A DNA stretch of 64,000 bases from SAR324 cluster bacterium. Its GTDB lineage: Bacteria; SAR324; NAC60-12. The translations under genes and the position numbers were made by a program. Location of the stretch: positions 62,001-126,000 of the forward strand of contig JACNJW010000027.1 in the NCBI GenBank assembly GCA_014382365.1. Direction: 5' to 3'. Positions 27,591-36,497 of the stretch are shown here, piece after piece. Below the pieces are notes generated by a model. The model did not search any database. It saw only the letters and a list, made by a program, of their open reading frames with translations, and was not told the origin of the DNA. The first letter of the stretch is position 1, and every line of letters begins with the position of its first letter.

Positions 27591-28205
27591 ATGGCCTCCA
27601 CTCTTGCTGACCCGCAGATACAAAGATTTCTAAAATGGATGGCTATTTTAACTGCGATTCTGGTGGTTGGATACAGTACTTTTCATTACATCTCAGGTGG
27701 TTCAGAAGAAGTAGGAGAACTTCATTACAGAACCGGTAATCTTAGACTGGAAGACAGAGATTATCAGGCTGCACTGACTGAATTCAACCTGTTGCTAAAA
27801 GAAGAGTTTGCTAATCCTGCCGGACTACTGGGAAGAGCTCTAGCCTTAAAAGAATTAGGGCGCCTTAACGAGGCACTTGAAGACATAACTGCAGCTCTGG
27901 AACTAAAACCTGACTTTGCGGCAGCTTTTGCTAACCGCGGAATTATCCTGGATAATTTGGGGCAATATGAAAAAGCTCTCCTGGATTATCGAAAAGCAGT
28001 TCAACTGGATCCGGAAATTGGAGAGGGTCCGGATTGGATTACCCGTTTTCTCCGGAATCAGGCAGAATCACCTTCAACCATTGTGGATCGGGCAAATTAT
28101 TTAGAATTAGAATTAAAAAAACCTGCTGCTGAACAACATCTCAACAACCCTGAAGAAGATGCAAAACAACGTTCTTATAAACTTGAGGGAAGTTTTTCAG
28201 ATTAA
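27591..28205 (+). CDS. Membrane-anchored TPR protein
   Basis: 204 residues: an N-terminal membrane helix at about 14-32 (WMAILTAILVVGYSTFHYI), then three to four TPR units (about 40-145). The units include GLLGRALALKELGRLNEALEDI and FANRGIILDNLGQYEKAL. The C-terminal tail is polar. With no signal cleavage site it is probably anchored with the repeats in the periplasm. It lies between two small membrane proteins in the symporter / DUF294 locus and may be a scaffold. The specific function is unknown. Confidence 0.75.
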   Translation: MASTLADPQIQRFLKWMAILTAILVVGYSTFHYISGGSEEVGELHYRTGNLRLEDRDYQAALTEFNLLLKEEFANPAGLLGRALALKELGRLNEALEDITAALELKPDFAAAFANRGIILDNLGQYEKALLDYRKAVQLDPEIGEGPDWITRFLRNQAESPSTIVDRANYLELELKKPAAEQHLNNPEEDAKQRSYKLEGSFSD

Positions 28206-28232
28206 CAACATTTCAACCTGTCGAGAAAAATA

Positions 28233-28415
28233 GTGCTGGAAAGTACAGAGTGGACTGATTATGCATTTGTACTGATAATCGGATTTATTGCTTACCACGG
28301 CATAAGCTATCGAGACTCTGAAGGTGAACGTGAAATGGTTCATCTGCTTTTTGGCTGTATTGCATTATTTTATGGTATCTGGGTTTTAGGCCGCGACATT
28401 CTCGGTGTGCTTTAG
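28233..28415 (+). CDS. Small membrane protein (60 residues)
   Basis: 60 residues from a GTG start, 27 bases after the TPR gene. Two hydrophobic helices (about 10-24, AFVLIIGFIAYHGI, and 37-58, VHLLFGCIALFYGIWVLGRDI) are joined by a charged RDSEGERE turn. No family recognised. No strong ribosome-binding site is seen, so the exact start and even expression are uncertain. The helical hairpin pattern and lack of overlap favour a real gene. Confidence 0.45.
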   Translation: MLESTEWTDYAFVLIIGFIAYHGISYRDSEGEREMVHLLFGCIALFYGIWVLGRDILGVL

Positions 28416-28455
28416 TCTGAATCCCCATTTCCTTTTCTGATCCCATCATTTACTT

Positions 28456-29916
28456 ATGCAAAAAACCAAACCACATGGGATTTCTCCTTTCAAAAACAAG
28501 ATGGCCGACCTCGTAAGTCGGCAAACAAAGAGCATTCCTCACCATCTTCCAGTAAGTGTGGTTGCCCAGCAAATGGCTGACTCAGGAATCAACTCAATGG
28601 TTGTTGAACAAAACGGAGTGCTGGCCGGAATAGTAACCTCTACAGACTTAGTTCGTCATATACTGGCAAAAAACCTGTCGGGAAGTACACCCATATTTTC
28701 AGTGATGAGTGCACCGCTCATTTCAATTGATCAGGAAAGTCCGATCTTTGACGGATTAATGTTGATGGTGCAAAATAAGATAAAGCACCTTGCAGTAACT
28801 ACAAACGGAAATATTTCCGGAATTGTTTCCGGATGGGATTGGCTGACTTTTCAAGAACGTCATCCTGCAGCATTGTTCAACGAAATTGCTGAAGCACCAA
28901 GTTTCCAGACAGTAGCTCTTTTGAGGACAGAAGCACTTGAGCTGGTGGAACAATTATTTGAGGAAGAGGGTAATGCACGGTCTCTGACACAACTAATTAC
29001 TGAAATAAACGATCGTGTAACTGAAAGAATCATTCAACTCACACTTGAGAAACTGAAAGCGGAAGGAGAAGGCAATCCTCCGGTAAAATATTGCTGGATT
29101 GCAATGGGAAGTGAGGGCAGGAAAGAGCAAACATTAAGTACCGATCAGGATAATGGTCTTGTCTTTGAAAATACTTCGCAAGCAGAATTAGATTCAGTCA
29201 AAAACTGGTTTTTGAAGTTTGCAGTAATTGTAATTGAAGGTCTGGTCCTTTGTGGATTTCCACGCTGCAAGGGAAACATCATGGCCAGTAACCAGGATTT
29301 ATGCCTTTCACAGACAGAGTGGGAACAACTCTTTGTAAAAATATTATCAAACCCTGATCCCTATGCTTTACTAAAAGCTTCGATATATTTTGATTTCCGC
29401 TCAATATACGGCGAATCAAAGCTAGTAAATTCTCTGTGGCAGAATTTGACAGACAAAATACGGCTCAGCCGTGGATTTCTGAGACATCTGGCCCAAAACA
29501 ACATCGAAGCCGGACGCCCTCCTATTTACACATTGGAATGGAAATTCCGCAGTTTTTTTTCACTCTTTCTTCCTCCTGTTGACCTCAAGAGACAAGCGCT
29601 CACACCTTTGGTCATGAGTATCCGTACACTGGCACTGGCTCATGGAATCAAGGAAACTCACACACTTTCACGTATTGAAGAGCTTGTTGCTTGCCAAGCT
29701 CTACCTGCACAATTAGCAGAAGCTGTCTCCAATGCCTATGACTTCATAATGCTATTGAAAATTCGTCAAAACTTTGAGTTTCAGGCAGATTCTTCTGCAG
29801 TTACAAACGAATTACAAACGAAACTGCTTAATCCTCTGCAAAGCAGCTTTTTATATGAAACTTTAAAAACCATTTATGATCTTCAGGACTACGTTAATGA
29901 TATCTTTGGTAATTGA
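28456..29916 (+). CDS. CBS-pair protein with DUF294 nucleotidyltransferase-like domain
   Basis: 486 residues, cytoplasmic. Residues about 15-135 are two CBS motifs (SINSMVVEQNGVLAGIVTSTDLV and KHLAVTTNGNISGIVSGWD types), which usually bind adenine nucleotides. Residues about 145-345 are DUF294, a GlnD-like nucleotidyltransferase fold, with Gly218-Ser219 and Asp230/Asp232 in the TDQDNG motif, so the catalytic acidic pair is retained. The C-terminal helical domain (about 350-486) is the usual DUF294_C. Such proteins often sit beside SSS transporters and DnaQ-like exonucleases in proteobacteria, but what they modify is not established. Here the next genes are a receiver domain and a pseudokinase-exonuclease. 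Confidence 0.88.
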   Translation: MQKTKPHGISPFKNKMADLVSRQTKSIPHHLPVSVVAQQMADSGINSMVVEQNGVLAGIVTSTDLVRHILAKNLSGSTPIFSVMSAPLISIDQESPIFDGLMLMVQNKIKHLAVTTNGNISGIVSGWDWLTFQERHPAALFNEIAEAPSFQTVALLRTEALELVEQLFEEEGNARSLTQLITEINDRVTERIIQLTLEKLKAEGEGNPPVKYCWIAMGSEGRKEQTLSTDQDNGLVFENTSQAELDSVKNWFLKFAVIVIEGLVLCGFPRCKGNIMASNQDLCLSQTEWEQLFVKILSNPDPYALLKASIYFDFRSIYGESKLVNSLWQNLTDKIRLSRGFLRHLAQNNIEAGRPPIYTLEWKFRSFFSLFLPPVDLKRQALTPLVMSIRTLALAHGIKETHTLSRIEELVACQALPAQLAEAVSNAYDFIMLLKIRQNFEFQADSSAVTNELQTKLLNPLQSSFLYETLKTIYDLQDYVNDIFGN

Positions 29917-29980
29917 TCACCTGCAGGGATCAACAATATATGGATTATTTTTCAGCAAGCTCTGAAATAGAGAACAAATC

Positions 29981-30364
29981 ATGCCAAAAAAAATTTTAAT
30001 AATTGAGGATGACCCTGCAATTGTTGTCTCACTGGAATTTTTAATGTTGCAACAGGGCTATGATGTTCAAGTTACTACAAATGCAGAAGAGGGAGAAAAA
30101 ACAATTAGACAGCAAATGCCTGACTTAATTCTGTTGGATATTAACCTGCCTCAACGTTCAGGCTTTGAACTTTGCCGGCAGTTAAGAGCAGACTCAAATT
30201 TTGATCAAACAAGGATAGTGTTGCTGACAGCAAAAGGCCGGGAGGTGGACTATCAAAAAGGAATTGCATTTGGAGCAGATGAATATATTATCAAACCTTT
30301 TTCCACCAGAGATCTAGTACAAACTGTGCATGATCTGCTCTCAACTACAAGAAATTTAATATAA
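29981..30364 (+). CDS. Stand-alone response-regulator receiver domain
   Basis: 127 residues, a receiver domain and nothing else. The acidic pocket is Glu9-Asp10-Asp11, the phosphoacceptor Asp53 (LLDINLP), Thr83 and Lys105 (IIKPF), all intact, so it should be phosphorylatable. No output domain, so it probably acts by binding a partner. Its stop overlaps the next start by one base (TAATG), which pairs it with the membrane pseudokinase-exonuclease. Confidence 0.92.
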   Translation: MPKKILIIEDDPAIVVSLEFLMLQQGYDVQVTTNAEEGEKTIRQQMPDLILLDINLPQRSGFELCRQLRADSNFDQTRIVLLTAKGREVDYQKGIAFGADEYIIKPFSTRDLVQTVHDLLSTTRNLI

Positions 30365-32520
30365 TGAGACCCCGAGAACGACTGACTTTCAGCTGGTTAC
30401 TCCTCAGTTTTGTTTTGCTAACCTCTCTTGCGGGTATTGAATTTTATGTTTTTGTACAGTTGAGTGCTGCACAAAAGGGACAACTTTTAGAATTACTTTT
30501 TCCTTATCGCTACTTCATTCTCGTACCAATACTCATCCTGCTTGGTTTAATAATTTTTGGTGCAAAGTGGGTCCTGGAAAATTTGTGGCTGCCTTTAGCA
30601 CAACTGACTGATGAAGTGGAATTGCTCTTTAGCAGCAGAACAAGCAGTAGCTTGACTTCCAGAGTTCCATTACATTTCCAGCGCATATCGTGTTTACTGA
30701 ATGAGCAGTCAAAACGCATAGAAAAACTGCAAAAAGGGATTGAATCCAAAATTTCACAGGCAAAAAAAGAGTTGGAACAGGAGAAAAATGTTTTTGCGGC
30801 TCTGATAGAAGAGTTAAGTGAAGGGGTAATAGTCTGCAACAGTAGCGCCTATATTCTCCTCTATAATAAGTCTGCACAGGAACTGTTTGTAGATCAAGAG
30901 AATGGAAACACTGCAGAAAATACTAACAAATCACAACTGGGATTAGGACGTTCGTTCAACACAATTTTACCAACACCAAGATTAAAATATACACTTAATG
31001 AACTACAGGAGCGTCACCGACTAGGAAGTTCACACCTGGTTCAGCATTTCAGCACCTGGTTTGGTTCTAAACTGCTACGTGTTCAAACAATTGGGATTCT
31101 AGATCCGGAAAACAAACTTAGCGGTTTTGTTTTTATCTGTGAAGATCTTGCTCCACATTCGAGTGATTATCACCCGCATGAAGTACTTGAGCTACTTCAT
31201 GATGAACAGAGACGTGCCAGTATTGCCAACATCCGCAGTTCAATTGAAACATTGCAGGATTATCCGGAAATGCCGACAGAAAAATATCGGCTGCTGATGA
31301 AAACAATTCAGGAACACTCAGTAAAACTTAGTGAGCAACTTACCCACAACCCAATGCATAATAAAGCTGAACTGCGTGTACTTTGTCCTCTGGAACTTAC
31401 TCCAATTCAGGAATGGTTGCAAAGTTTGAATATTAATCCTGAACGACCGCTAAAATTAACCTGTATCATGGCTGACTCAAGTCAAACTTGGTATGTCCAA
31501 CTGAACCGCTATTTTTTCAGTCAAGTCCTTGAATTCCTTTTTCAGCAGCTGCATCAGCTTCTGCACTTGACTCAACTTGAAATAAGACTGGACCGCAAGG
31601 ATCAATTTATCATGTTGGATATTTGCTGGCAGGGAAAAGAATTAGCTCCTGTGGAATTGCGAAATTGGCTTAACCATCCTTTGAGATCTATTTCAGAAGA
31701 TCAGACTGTTAACATTTCAGAAATTTTACGACAACATGATGCCGAAATTTGGTTTGAAGGTCTGCCGGACAGCCTTGAACACGGACTGAGGTTATTTGTT
31801 CCTTGCCTTGATGAAATGGATCCAAAATTTGAGTTGAAGAGCCATATTAATTTAGGTAGCCGGCCCGTTTTTTATGATTTTGACCTTTTCCACAAAACAT
31901 CTTTGTCAAAAAAATGGAATGAAGTACTACTGACTGAAGCAACTTATACAGTTTTTGATACAGAGACTACCGGACTCAATCCTGCAGGAGGTGATGAAAT
32001 CATTTCAATTGGAGCTATCCGCATTGTTAATGGTCAAATATTAAGGAATGAAACATTTTCTCAACTGGTCAATCCGCAGCGTGAAATTTCTCCACAGTCG
32101 TTTCAGATACATGGTATCTCCGTTGAAGAACTGCAAGATAAGCCACTGATATCTCAGGTGCTGCCTCTGTTTCACAGCTTTGTGCAGGATTCAATTTTGG
32201 TGGCACATAATGCAGCCTTCGATCTGAGGTTTCTGCAAATGAAAGAAGATTCGAGTGGATTAATCTTTGATAATCCTGTGCTCGATACTCTCTTACTTTC
32301 TGCGGTCATACATCCCAATTTAGACAAACATGATTTAGACACGCTTGCTCAACGTTTTGGTTTAGATTTCAAGCAGCGACATTCAGCCATGGGTGATGCT
32401 GAAGTTACTGCTCAAATCCTGCTTGAGCTTTTTCCAATGTTAAATTCTAAGAGAATCAATACAATACAGGATGCCCAAAGTGCAGCAAAGAAAAGCTACT
32501 ATGCCCGCCTCAAATATTAA
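30364..32520 (+). CDS. Membrane PAS/degenerate histidine-kinase protein fused to DnaQ-like exonuclease
   Basis: 718 residues. Two membrane helices (about 9-33 and 46-68) are followed by a HAMP-like coiled region. A PAS-like domain covers about 145-270. A DHp-like helical pair (about 275-325, RRASIANIRSSIETL) comes next, where the position of the phospho-accepting His appears to be Asp or Gln. A weakly conserved ATPase-like region (about 340-480) precedes the exonuclease. The C-terminal 190 residues are a complete DEDDh 3'-5' exonuclease with Asp532, Glu534 (FDTETTG), Asp620 (HNAAFD), His673 and Asp678. The nuclease therefore looks active while the kinase looks inactive. It is the last gene of the symporter/DUF294/receiver locus. 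Exonuclease part certain; kinase-like part moderate; target (DNA, RNA or small oligonucleotide) unknown. Confidence 0.85.
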   Translation: MRPRERLTFSWLLLSFVLLTSLAGIEFYVFVQLSAAQKGQLLELLFPYRYFILVPILILLGLIIFGAKWVLENLWLPLAQLTDEVELLFSSRTSSSLTSRVPLHFQRISCLLNEQSKRIEKLQKGIESKISQAKKELEQEKNVFAALIEELSEGVIVCNSSAYILLYNKSAQELFVDQENGNTAENTNKSQLGLGRSFNTILPTPRLKYTLNELQERHRLGSSHLVQHFSTWFGSKLLRVQTIGILDPENKLSGFVFICEDLAPHSSDYHPHEVLELLHDEQRRASIANIRSSIETLQDYPEMPTEKYRLLMKTIQEHSVKLSEQLTHNPMHNKAELRVLCPLELTPIQEWLQSLNINPERPLKLTCIMADSSQTWYVQLNRYFFSQVLEFLFQQLHQLLHLTQLEIRLDRKDQFIMLDICWQGKELAPVELRNWLNHPLRSISEDQTVNISEILRQHDAEIWFEGLPDSLEHGLRLFVPCLDEMDPKFELKSHINLGSRPVFYDFDLFHKTSLSKKWNEVLLTEATYTVFDTETTGLNPAGGDEIISIGAIRIVNGQILRNETFSQLVNPQREISPQSFQIHGISVEELQDKPLISQVLPLFHSFVQDSILVAHNAAFDLRFLQMKEDSSGLIFDNPVLDTLLLSAVIHPNLDKHDLDTLAQRFGLDFKQRHSAMGDAEVTAQILLELFPMLNSKRINTIQDAQSAAKKSYYARLKY

Positions 32521-32755
32521 CTCCAAAAACTATTTGTTCAACTGCATTCTCTTGCTCTTTTGTGTTCATTCAATTTATTCTAAAAACACAAACATGACAG
32601 CATGACATAAAAATTGCGGATTATTGAAAATAATGAAAAACTTGAATTATATATATTTCTGGTAATCATACAATACTGTTAATCAAAGTCTATTGCCGGT
32701 ATAAAGTGCTTAGTTTAGCGGATTATAAAACCAAACTTTTTTGATCAAGGAATTG

Positions 32756-33982
32756 ATGATTCTAAAAACAAATGGAGAGCGACTGTGGAACTCACTGATG
32801 GAAATGGCAAAAATAGGTCCAGGTGAACTTGGCGGTAACCGCAGGCTTGCATTGACAGATGCAGATATTGAAGGGCGTGAGCTCTTCCGTAAATGGGCTG
32901 CTGACGCAGGCTGTACTTTTCGACTGGATACAATGGGAAATCTATTTGCCTGCAGATCTGGTAAAAGTCCTGACGCTGCACCTGTAATTGCCGGAAGTCA
33001 TTTAGATACGCAGCCTTCCGGCGGTAGATTTGATGGAATCCTGGGTGTTCTTGCTGCACTTGAAGTTGTCCGTTCACTTAACGATCACAATGTTATCACT
33101 GAATCTCCAATTGAAATTGTAGTCTGGATGAATGAAGAAGGTGCACGTTTCCCCCCGGCAATGATGGGTTCAGGGGTTTTTGCTGGTATTTTTGAACAGT
33201 CAGAAATCTACACGCATCAGGATCCTGACGGAACCACAGTAGAAAGCGAATTAAGGCGAACTAAACAGTTGGGAGAAACTTTTTGCGAAGCCTTCCCGAT
33301 CAAGGCCTATTACGAACTGCACATAGAGCAGGGGCCAATCCTTGAGGCAGAAGGCCTCAGAATCGGAGTGGTCACTGGCGGTCAGGGTGCATACTGGACA
33401 CACATAACCCTACATGGACAAGGTTCACATGCCGGCACCACACCAATGAACTACCGCAGAGACCCCATCATGGGTGCAGCCAGAATTATCACGGAACTGC
33501 GGAAAATAATACGGAAGCATCCTGCTGCTGTTGGTACAGTCGGCCGACTGGAAACTCACCCTTCTTCTATCAACACAATACCGGGTAGAGTTTTTTTCAC
33601 AGTTGATACCAGACATCCGGATGAAGAAATTCTGGCACAAATCAACCAGGACCTGGAAATCCTGGTCCAAAAAATTTGTACCGAAGAGCAACTTGAAAGT
33701 GAGTTGACTAATATCTGGAAAGCTCCAACTATCAACTTTAATCAGGATTGTGTCTCCAAGGTCAGGAGTGCTGCTGAATCTTTAGGCTACAGTCATCAGG
33801 ATATTGTTTCAGGGGCAGGTCATGATGCATGTCAGCTCAGCCACATTGCCCCGACTGGCATGATCTTTATTCCCTGTGAAAACGGATTGAGCCATGATGA
33901 AGCTGAAAACGCTTTACCGGAAGATGTAACTGCAGGAGCAGATGTCCTGCTCAACGCTATTTTGGCAAGCGCAGCTAACTAA
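32756..33982 (+). CDS. M20-family amidase/carbamoylase (N-carbamoyl-amino-acid hydrolase type)
   Basis: 408 residues, cytoplasmic dinuclear-zinc hydrolase of the HyuC/AmaB/allantoate amidohydrolase group. Motifs: GSHLDTQPSGGRFDGILG (zinc His and Asp), NEEGARFPP, HIEQGPILE (zinc His) and GAGHDACQL near the C-terminus. The SHLDTQPSGG form is typical of N-carbamoyl-L-amino-acid hydrolases and beta-ureidopropionases. ATG 32756 is preferred because AAGGA lies 4 bases upstream and family members start near NGERLW; TTG 32741 is an alternative. The gap before it (32521-32755) shows only AT-rich sequence. Followed 66 bases later by a C45 acyltransferase. Confidence 0.88.
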   Translation: MILKTNGERLWNSLMEMAKIGPGELGGNRRLALTDADIEGRELFRKWAADAGCTFRLDTMGNLFACRSGKSPDAAPVIAGSHLDTQPSGGRFDGILGVLAALEVVRSLNDHNVITESPIEIVVWMNEEGARFPPAMMGSGVFAGIFEQSEIYTHQDPDGTTVESELRRTKQLGETFCEAFPIKAYYELHIEQGPILEAEGLRIGVVTGGQGAYWTHITLHGQGSHAGTTPMNYRRDPIMGAARIITELRKIIRKHPAAVGTVGRLETHPSSINTIPGRVFFTVDTRHPDEEILAQINQDLEILVQKICTEEQLESELTNIWKAPTINFNQDCVSKVRSAAESLGYSHQDIVSGAGHDACQLSHIAPTGMIFIPCENGLSHDEAENALPEDVTAGADVLLNAILASAAN

Positions 33983-34048
33983 CAGCTAAGAGAACTCGCT
34001 GATTTTTTTTAAAATTCAAAAGTCAGTACCAAGTATTTAAGAAAAATT

Positions 34049-35104
34049 ATGTCAGTTGAACAACTCAAAACAATTGAAGTCGCCGGAACTCCAAAAGAAA
34101 TTGGTTTTGCAATTGGAAAAGCTGATGCTGATTCAATCCGGCAACAGTTACTTACGCTTACTGAATTTAGTGCTTTGGAGCAGTACTGGCAGGGCAGCAG
34201 TTATCTTTGGCGACTTGATGCTGCAGCTCGCAGCGTTTTTCCGGAATATGTTTTAGAGCTTGAAGGAATGGCTCTGGGAGCACAAGTCGCATATGAGTCT
34301 CTTTTTCTTTGGAACTGCAGAGGTGATTTGCCGCTAAACGAGGGGGAAAATCCCGAATCGGTGGAACATGCACCCGAGGGCTGTACAACTCTTCTTTTAC
34401 CGGCAGTCGACGGTCGCAGTGCGGTAATTGCACACAATGAAGACGGTCCGCCTGAACTGAATGGACACTGTTACTGGCTCACTGTCAGACAGGACAATGG
34501 TACAAATTATTCTACTTTCCATTATCCCGGAATGCTGCCGGGGCATACCTTTTCTGTAAATAGCCGAGGTCTGGTGCAGACTATCAACAATATCCGAGTT
34601 AGTGATCTGAAAACCGGAATTCCACGGCATTTCATTTGTCGGGCAATTTTGGATAGCAAAACTTTGGACGAGGCTCTTGAGTTTCTTCAACGTCAGGACC
34701 GTGCCAGTGGATTTCATCACTCACTCGGACATAGTTCAGGAAACGAACTGCTTTCGGTAGAAGCTCCTGCCAGCGGTTGTGCAGTCAAAAAAATAAAATC
34801 AGCCGCCACACATGCCAACCATTTACTGAATGAAGTGTTTTGCGGGCTCTCACAAACTGTAACGGAATCTTCCGCCTTTCGTCAAAACATGTCTGAAAAA
34901 CTGATTTCAGAATCTGTTTCCACAGATCCAAAGTCCATCCTTTTTCATCAGCCCTCTCAGGGACTTTCCATTTTTCGCAGGCCAAACGACGGAGGTGATG
35001 ATTATGCTTTCACTCTGGCAACAGGAACTTTCTGCATCTCCGCGAGCGGAGTCAAGTGGCAGATTCATCTCGATAAAAATGAAATTCCTGCTCTTTCAAA
35101 TTAA
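34049..35104 (+). CDS. C45-family acyltransferase/amidase (isopenicillin N acyltransferase-like)
   Basis: 351 residues, an Ntn-hydrolase of the peptidase C45 family, which hydrolyses or transfers acyl groups at amide bonds and matures by self-cleavage before an internal Cys. The nucleophile is Cys112 in EGCTTLLLP, followed by the family pattern IAHNEDGPP and the FHYPGMLPGHTFSVN region. No signal peptide. It sits between a carbamoylase and kbl-tdh, so a role in freeing amino acids or amines from acylated forms is plausible (inference). A link to beta-lactams is not implied. Confidence 0.85.
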   Translation: MSVEQLKTIEVAGTPKEIGFAIGKADADSIRQQLLTLTEFSALEQYWQGSSYLWRLDAAARSVFPEYVLELEGMALGAQVAYESLFLWNCRGDLPLNEGENPESVEHAPEGCTTLLLPAVDGRSAVIAHNEDGPPELNGHCYWLTVRQDNGTNYSTFHYPGMLPGHTFSVNSRGLVQTINNIRVSDLKTGIPRHFICRAILDSKTLDEALEFLQRQDRASGFHHSLGHSSGNELLSVEAPASGCAVKKIKSAATHANHLLNEVFCGLSQTVTESSAFRQNMSEKLISESVSTDPKSILFHQPSQGLSIFRRPNDGGDDYAFTLATGTFCISASGVKWQIHLDKNEIPALSN

Positions 35105-35118
35105 GCTTGATTCATTCC

Positions 35119-35150
35119 GCAATTATAGTGTAGTTATACACTGGAATTGC
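35119..35150 (+). terminator. Hairpin after the C45 gene
   Basis: Outer arms GCAATT/AATTGC and inner arms AGTGTA/TACACT form one interrupted stem 15 bases after the stop. There is no clear T-run, so it may be an mRNA end stabiliser rather than a true terminator. Confidence 0.5.
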
Positions 35151-35306
35151 AGAGAAATAAATTTCTTTTATCATTTCTAGTGAAGCCAATAATCTTAATG
35201 ATATTAGTGTGGTTTTCTACTAATAATTTCTTGCTCCGCTGGAAACGACGCGAATTAAAGACTTTTTGAGAAGCCATCAAAGATAATTTTCCAAAACAAA
35301 AAATTC

Positions 35307-36497
35307 ATGAGCAAAAACTTCTTCAACAATCTAAATGAGAAACTGGAAGAATTAACAAGCGCAGGATTATATAAATCAGAACGGATTATAACTTCCCGGC
35401 AATCCGGAAACATTTCCGTTTTGCCCGGCAACAACGTGCTAAATTTCTGTGCCAATAATTATCTGGGGCTGGCAGATAATCCGGAGTTGATTAAGGCCGG
35501 AAAAACGGCACTTGATGAAAAAGGTTATGGAATGGCGTCTGTCCGTTTCATCTGTGGAACACAGGATGTGCATAAAGAACTGGAAATGAAAATTTCTGAA
35601 TTTTTGGGAATGGAAGACACAATTCTCTATTCCTCGTGTTTTGATGCCAATACCGGTTTATTTGAAACACTATTGGGAGCAGAAGACGCAATCATATCCG
35701 ATGCTATGAATCACGCATCCATCATCGACGGTGTACGCCTGTGCAAAGCACGTCGTTTCCGTTATCTCAATAACGACATGTCGGATTTGGAAAAGCGTTT
35801 GCAGGAAGCCGCAGATGCGCGTTTTCGTTTGATTGCTACTGATGGAGTGTTCTCCATGGACGGCATCATCGCAAACCTGAATGGCATTTGCGAACTTGCG
35901 GAAAAGTACGATGCGCTGGTGATGGTTGATGATAGTCACGCGGTCGGCTTCATGGGTAAAAACGGGCGTGGAACTCCGGAACATTGTGGTGTTGCAGACA
36001 AAATTGACATCTTAACCGGAACACTTGGAAAGGCACTTGGCGGAGCTTCCGGAGGCTACACCAGTGCGAAAAAAGAAATCATAGAATGGCTGCGTCAACG
36101 ATCCCGTCCTTATCTGTTTTCGAACACTTTGGCGCCTGTTATCGCCGCAACAACTATCAAAGTGCTGGAATTGATTGACATCCGTCCGGAACTCCGTAAA
36201 AAGCTTTTTGAGAATGCGGATTTTTTCAGAAAGGAAATGACGACACTTGGTTTTACACTCGCGGGTGCTGGACATCCGATAATTCCGGTTATGCTTGGAG
36301 ACGCAGAACTGGCCCAAAATTTTGCTACAAACATGCTAAAACAAGGCATCTATGTGATCGGATTTTCTTTTCCAGTTGTTCCTGAAGGTCAGGCCCGGAT
36401 ACGGTCACAAATGTCTGCCTCACACAGTCGAAATGATGTTGAATCCGCGATTCAGGCGTTTAAACAAGTTGGACAGCAGCTGGGAATAATCAAATGA
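35307..36497 (+). CDS. kbl: 2-amino-3-ketobutyrate CoA ligase (glycine C-acetyltransferase)
   Basis: 396-residue PLP enzyme that splits 2-amino-3-oxobutyrate with CoA into glycine and acetyl-CoA, the second step of threonine breakdown. Alpha-oxoamine synthase motifs: [34 protein letters not shown], and the PLP Lys242 in [13 protein letters not shown]. Usual length (about 398). Its stop overlaps the start of tdh by 4 bases, giving the classic kbl-tdh operon. Confidence 0.96.
   Translation: MSKNFFNNLNEKLEELTSAGLYKSERIITSRQSGNISVLPGNNVLNFCANNYLGLADNPELIKAGKTALDEKGYGMASVRFICGTQDVHKELEMKISEFLGMEDTILYSSCFDANTGLFETLLGAEDAIISDAMNHASIIDGVRLCKARRFRYLNNDMSDLEKRLQEAADARFRLIATDGVFSMDGIIANLNGICELAEKYDALVMVDDSHAVGFMGKNGRGTPEHCGVADKIDILTGTLGKALGGASGGYTSAKKEIIEWLRQRSRPYLFSNTLAPVIAATTIKVLELIDIRPELRKKLFENADFFRKEMTTLGFTLAGAGHPIIPVMLGDAELAQNFATNMLKQGIYVIGFSFPVVPEGQARIRSQMSASHSRNDVESAIQAFKQVGQQLGIIK

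Noticed and set aside
32521-32755. Promoter or RNA in the gap before the carbamoylase
   Set aside because: Only AT-rich runs and a short CATGACAG duplication are visible; no -10/-35 pair with acceptable spacing.
34049-35104. Penicillin acylase or beta-lactam biosynthesis role for the C45 protein
   Set aside because: The family name comes from one fungal member; no beta-lactam genes are nearby and the family is broad.
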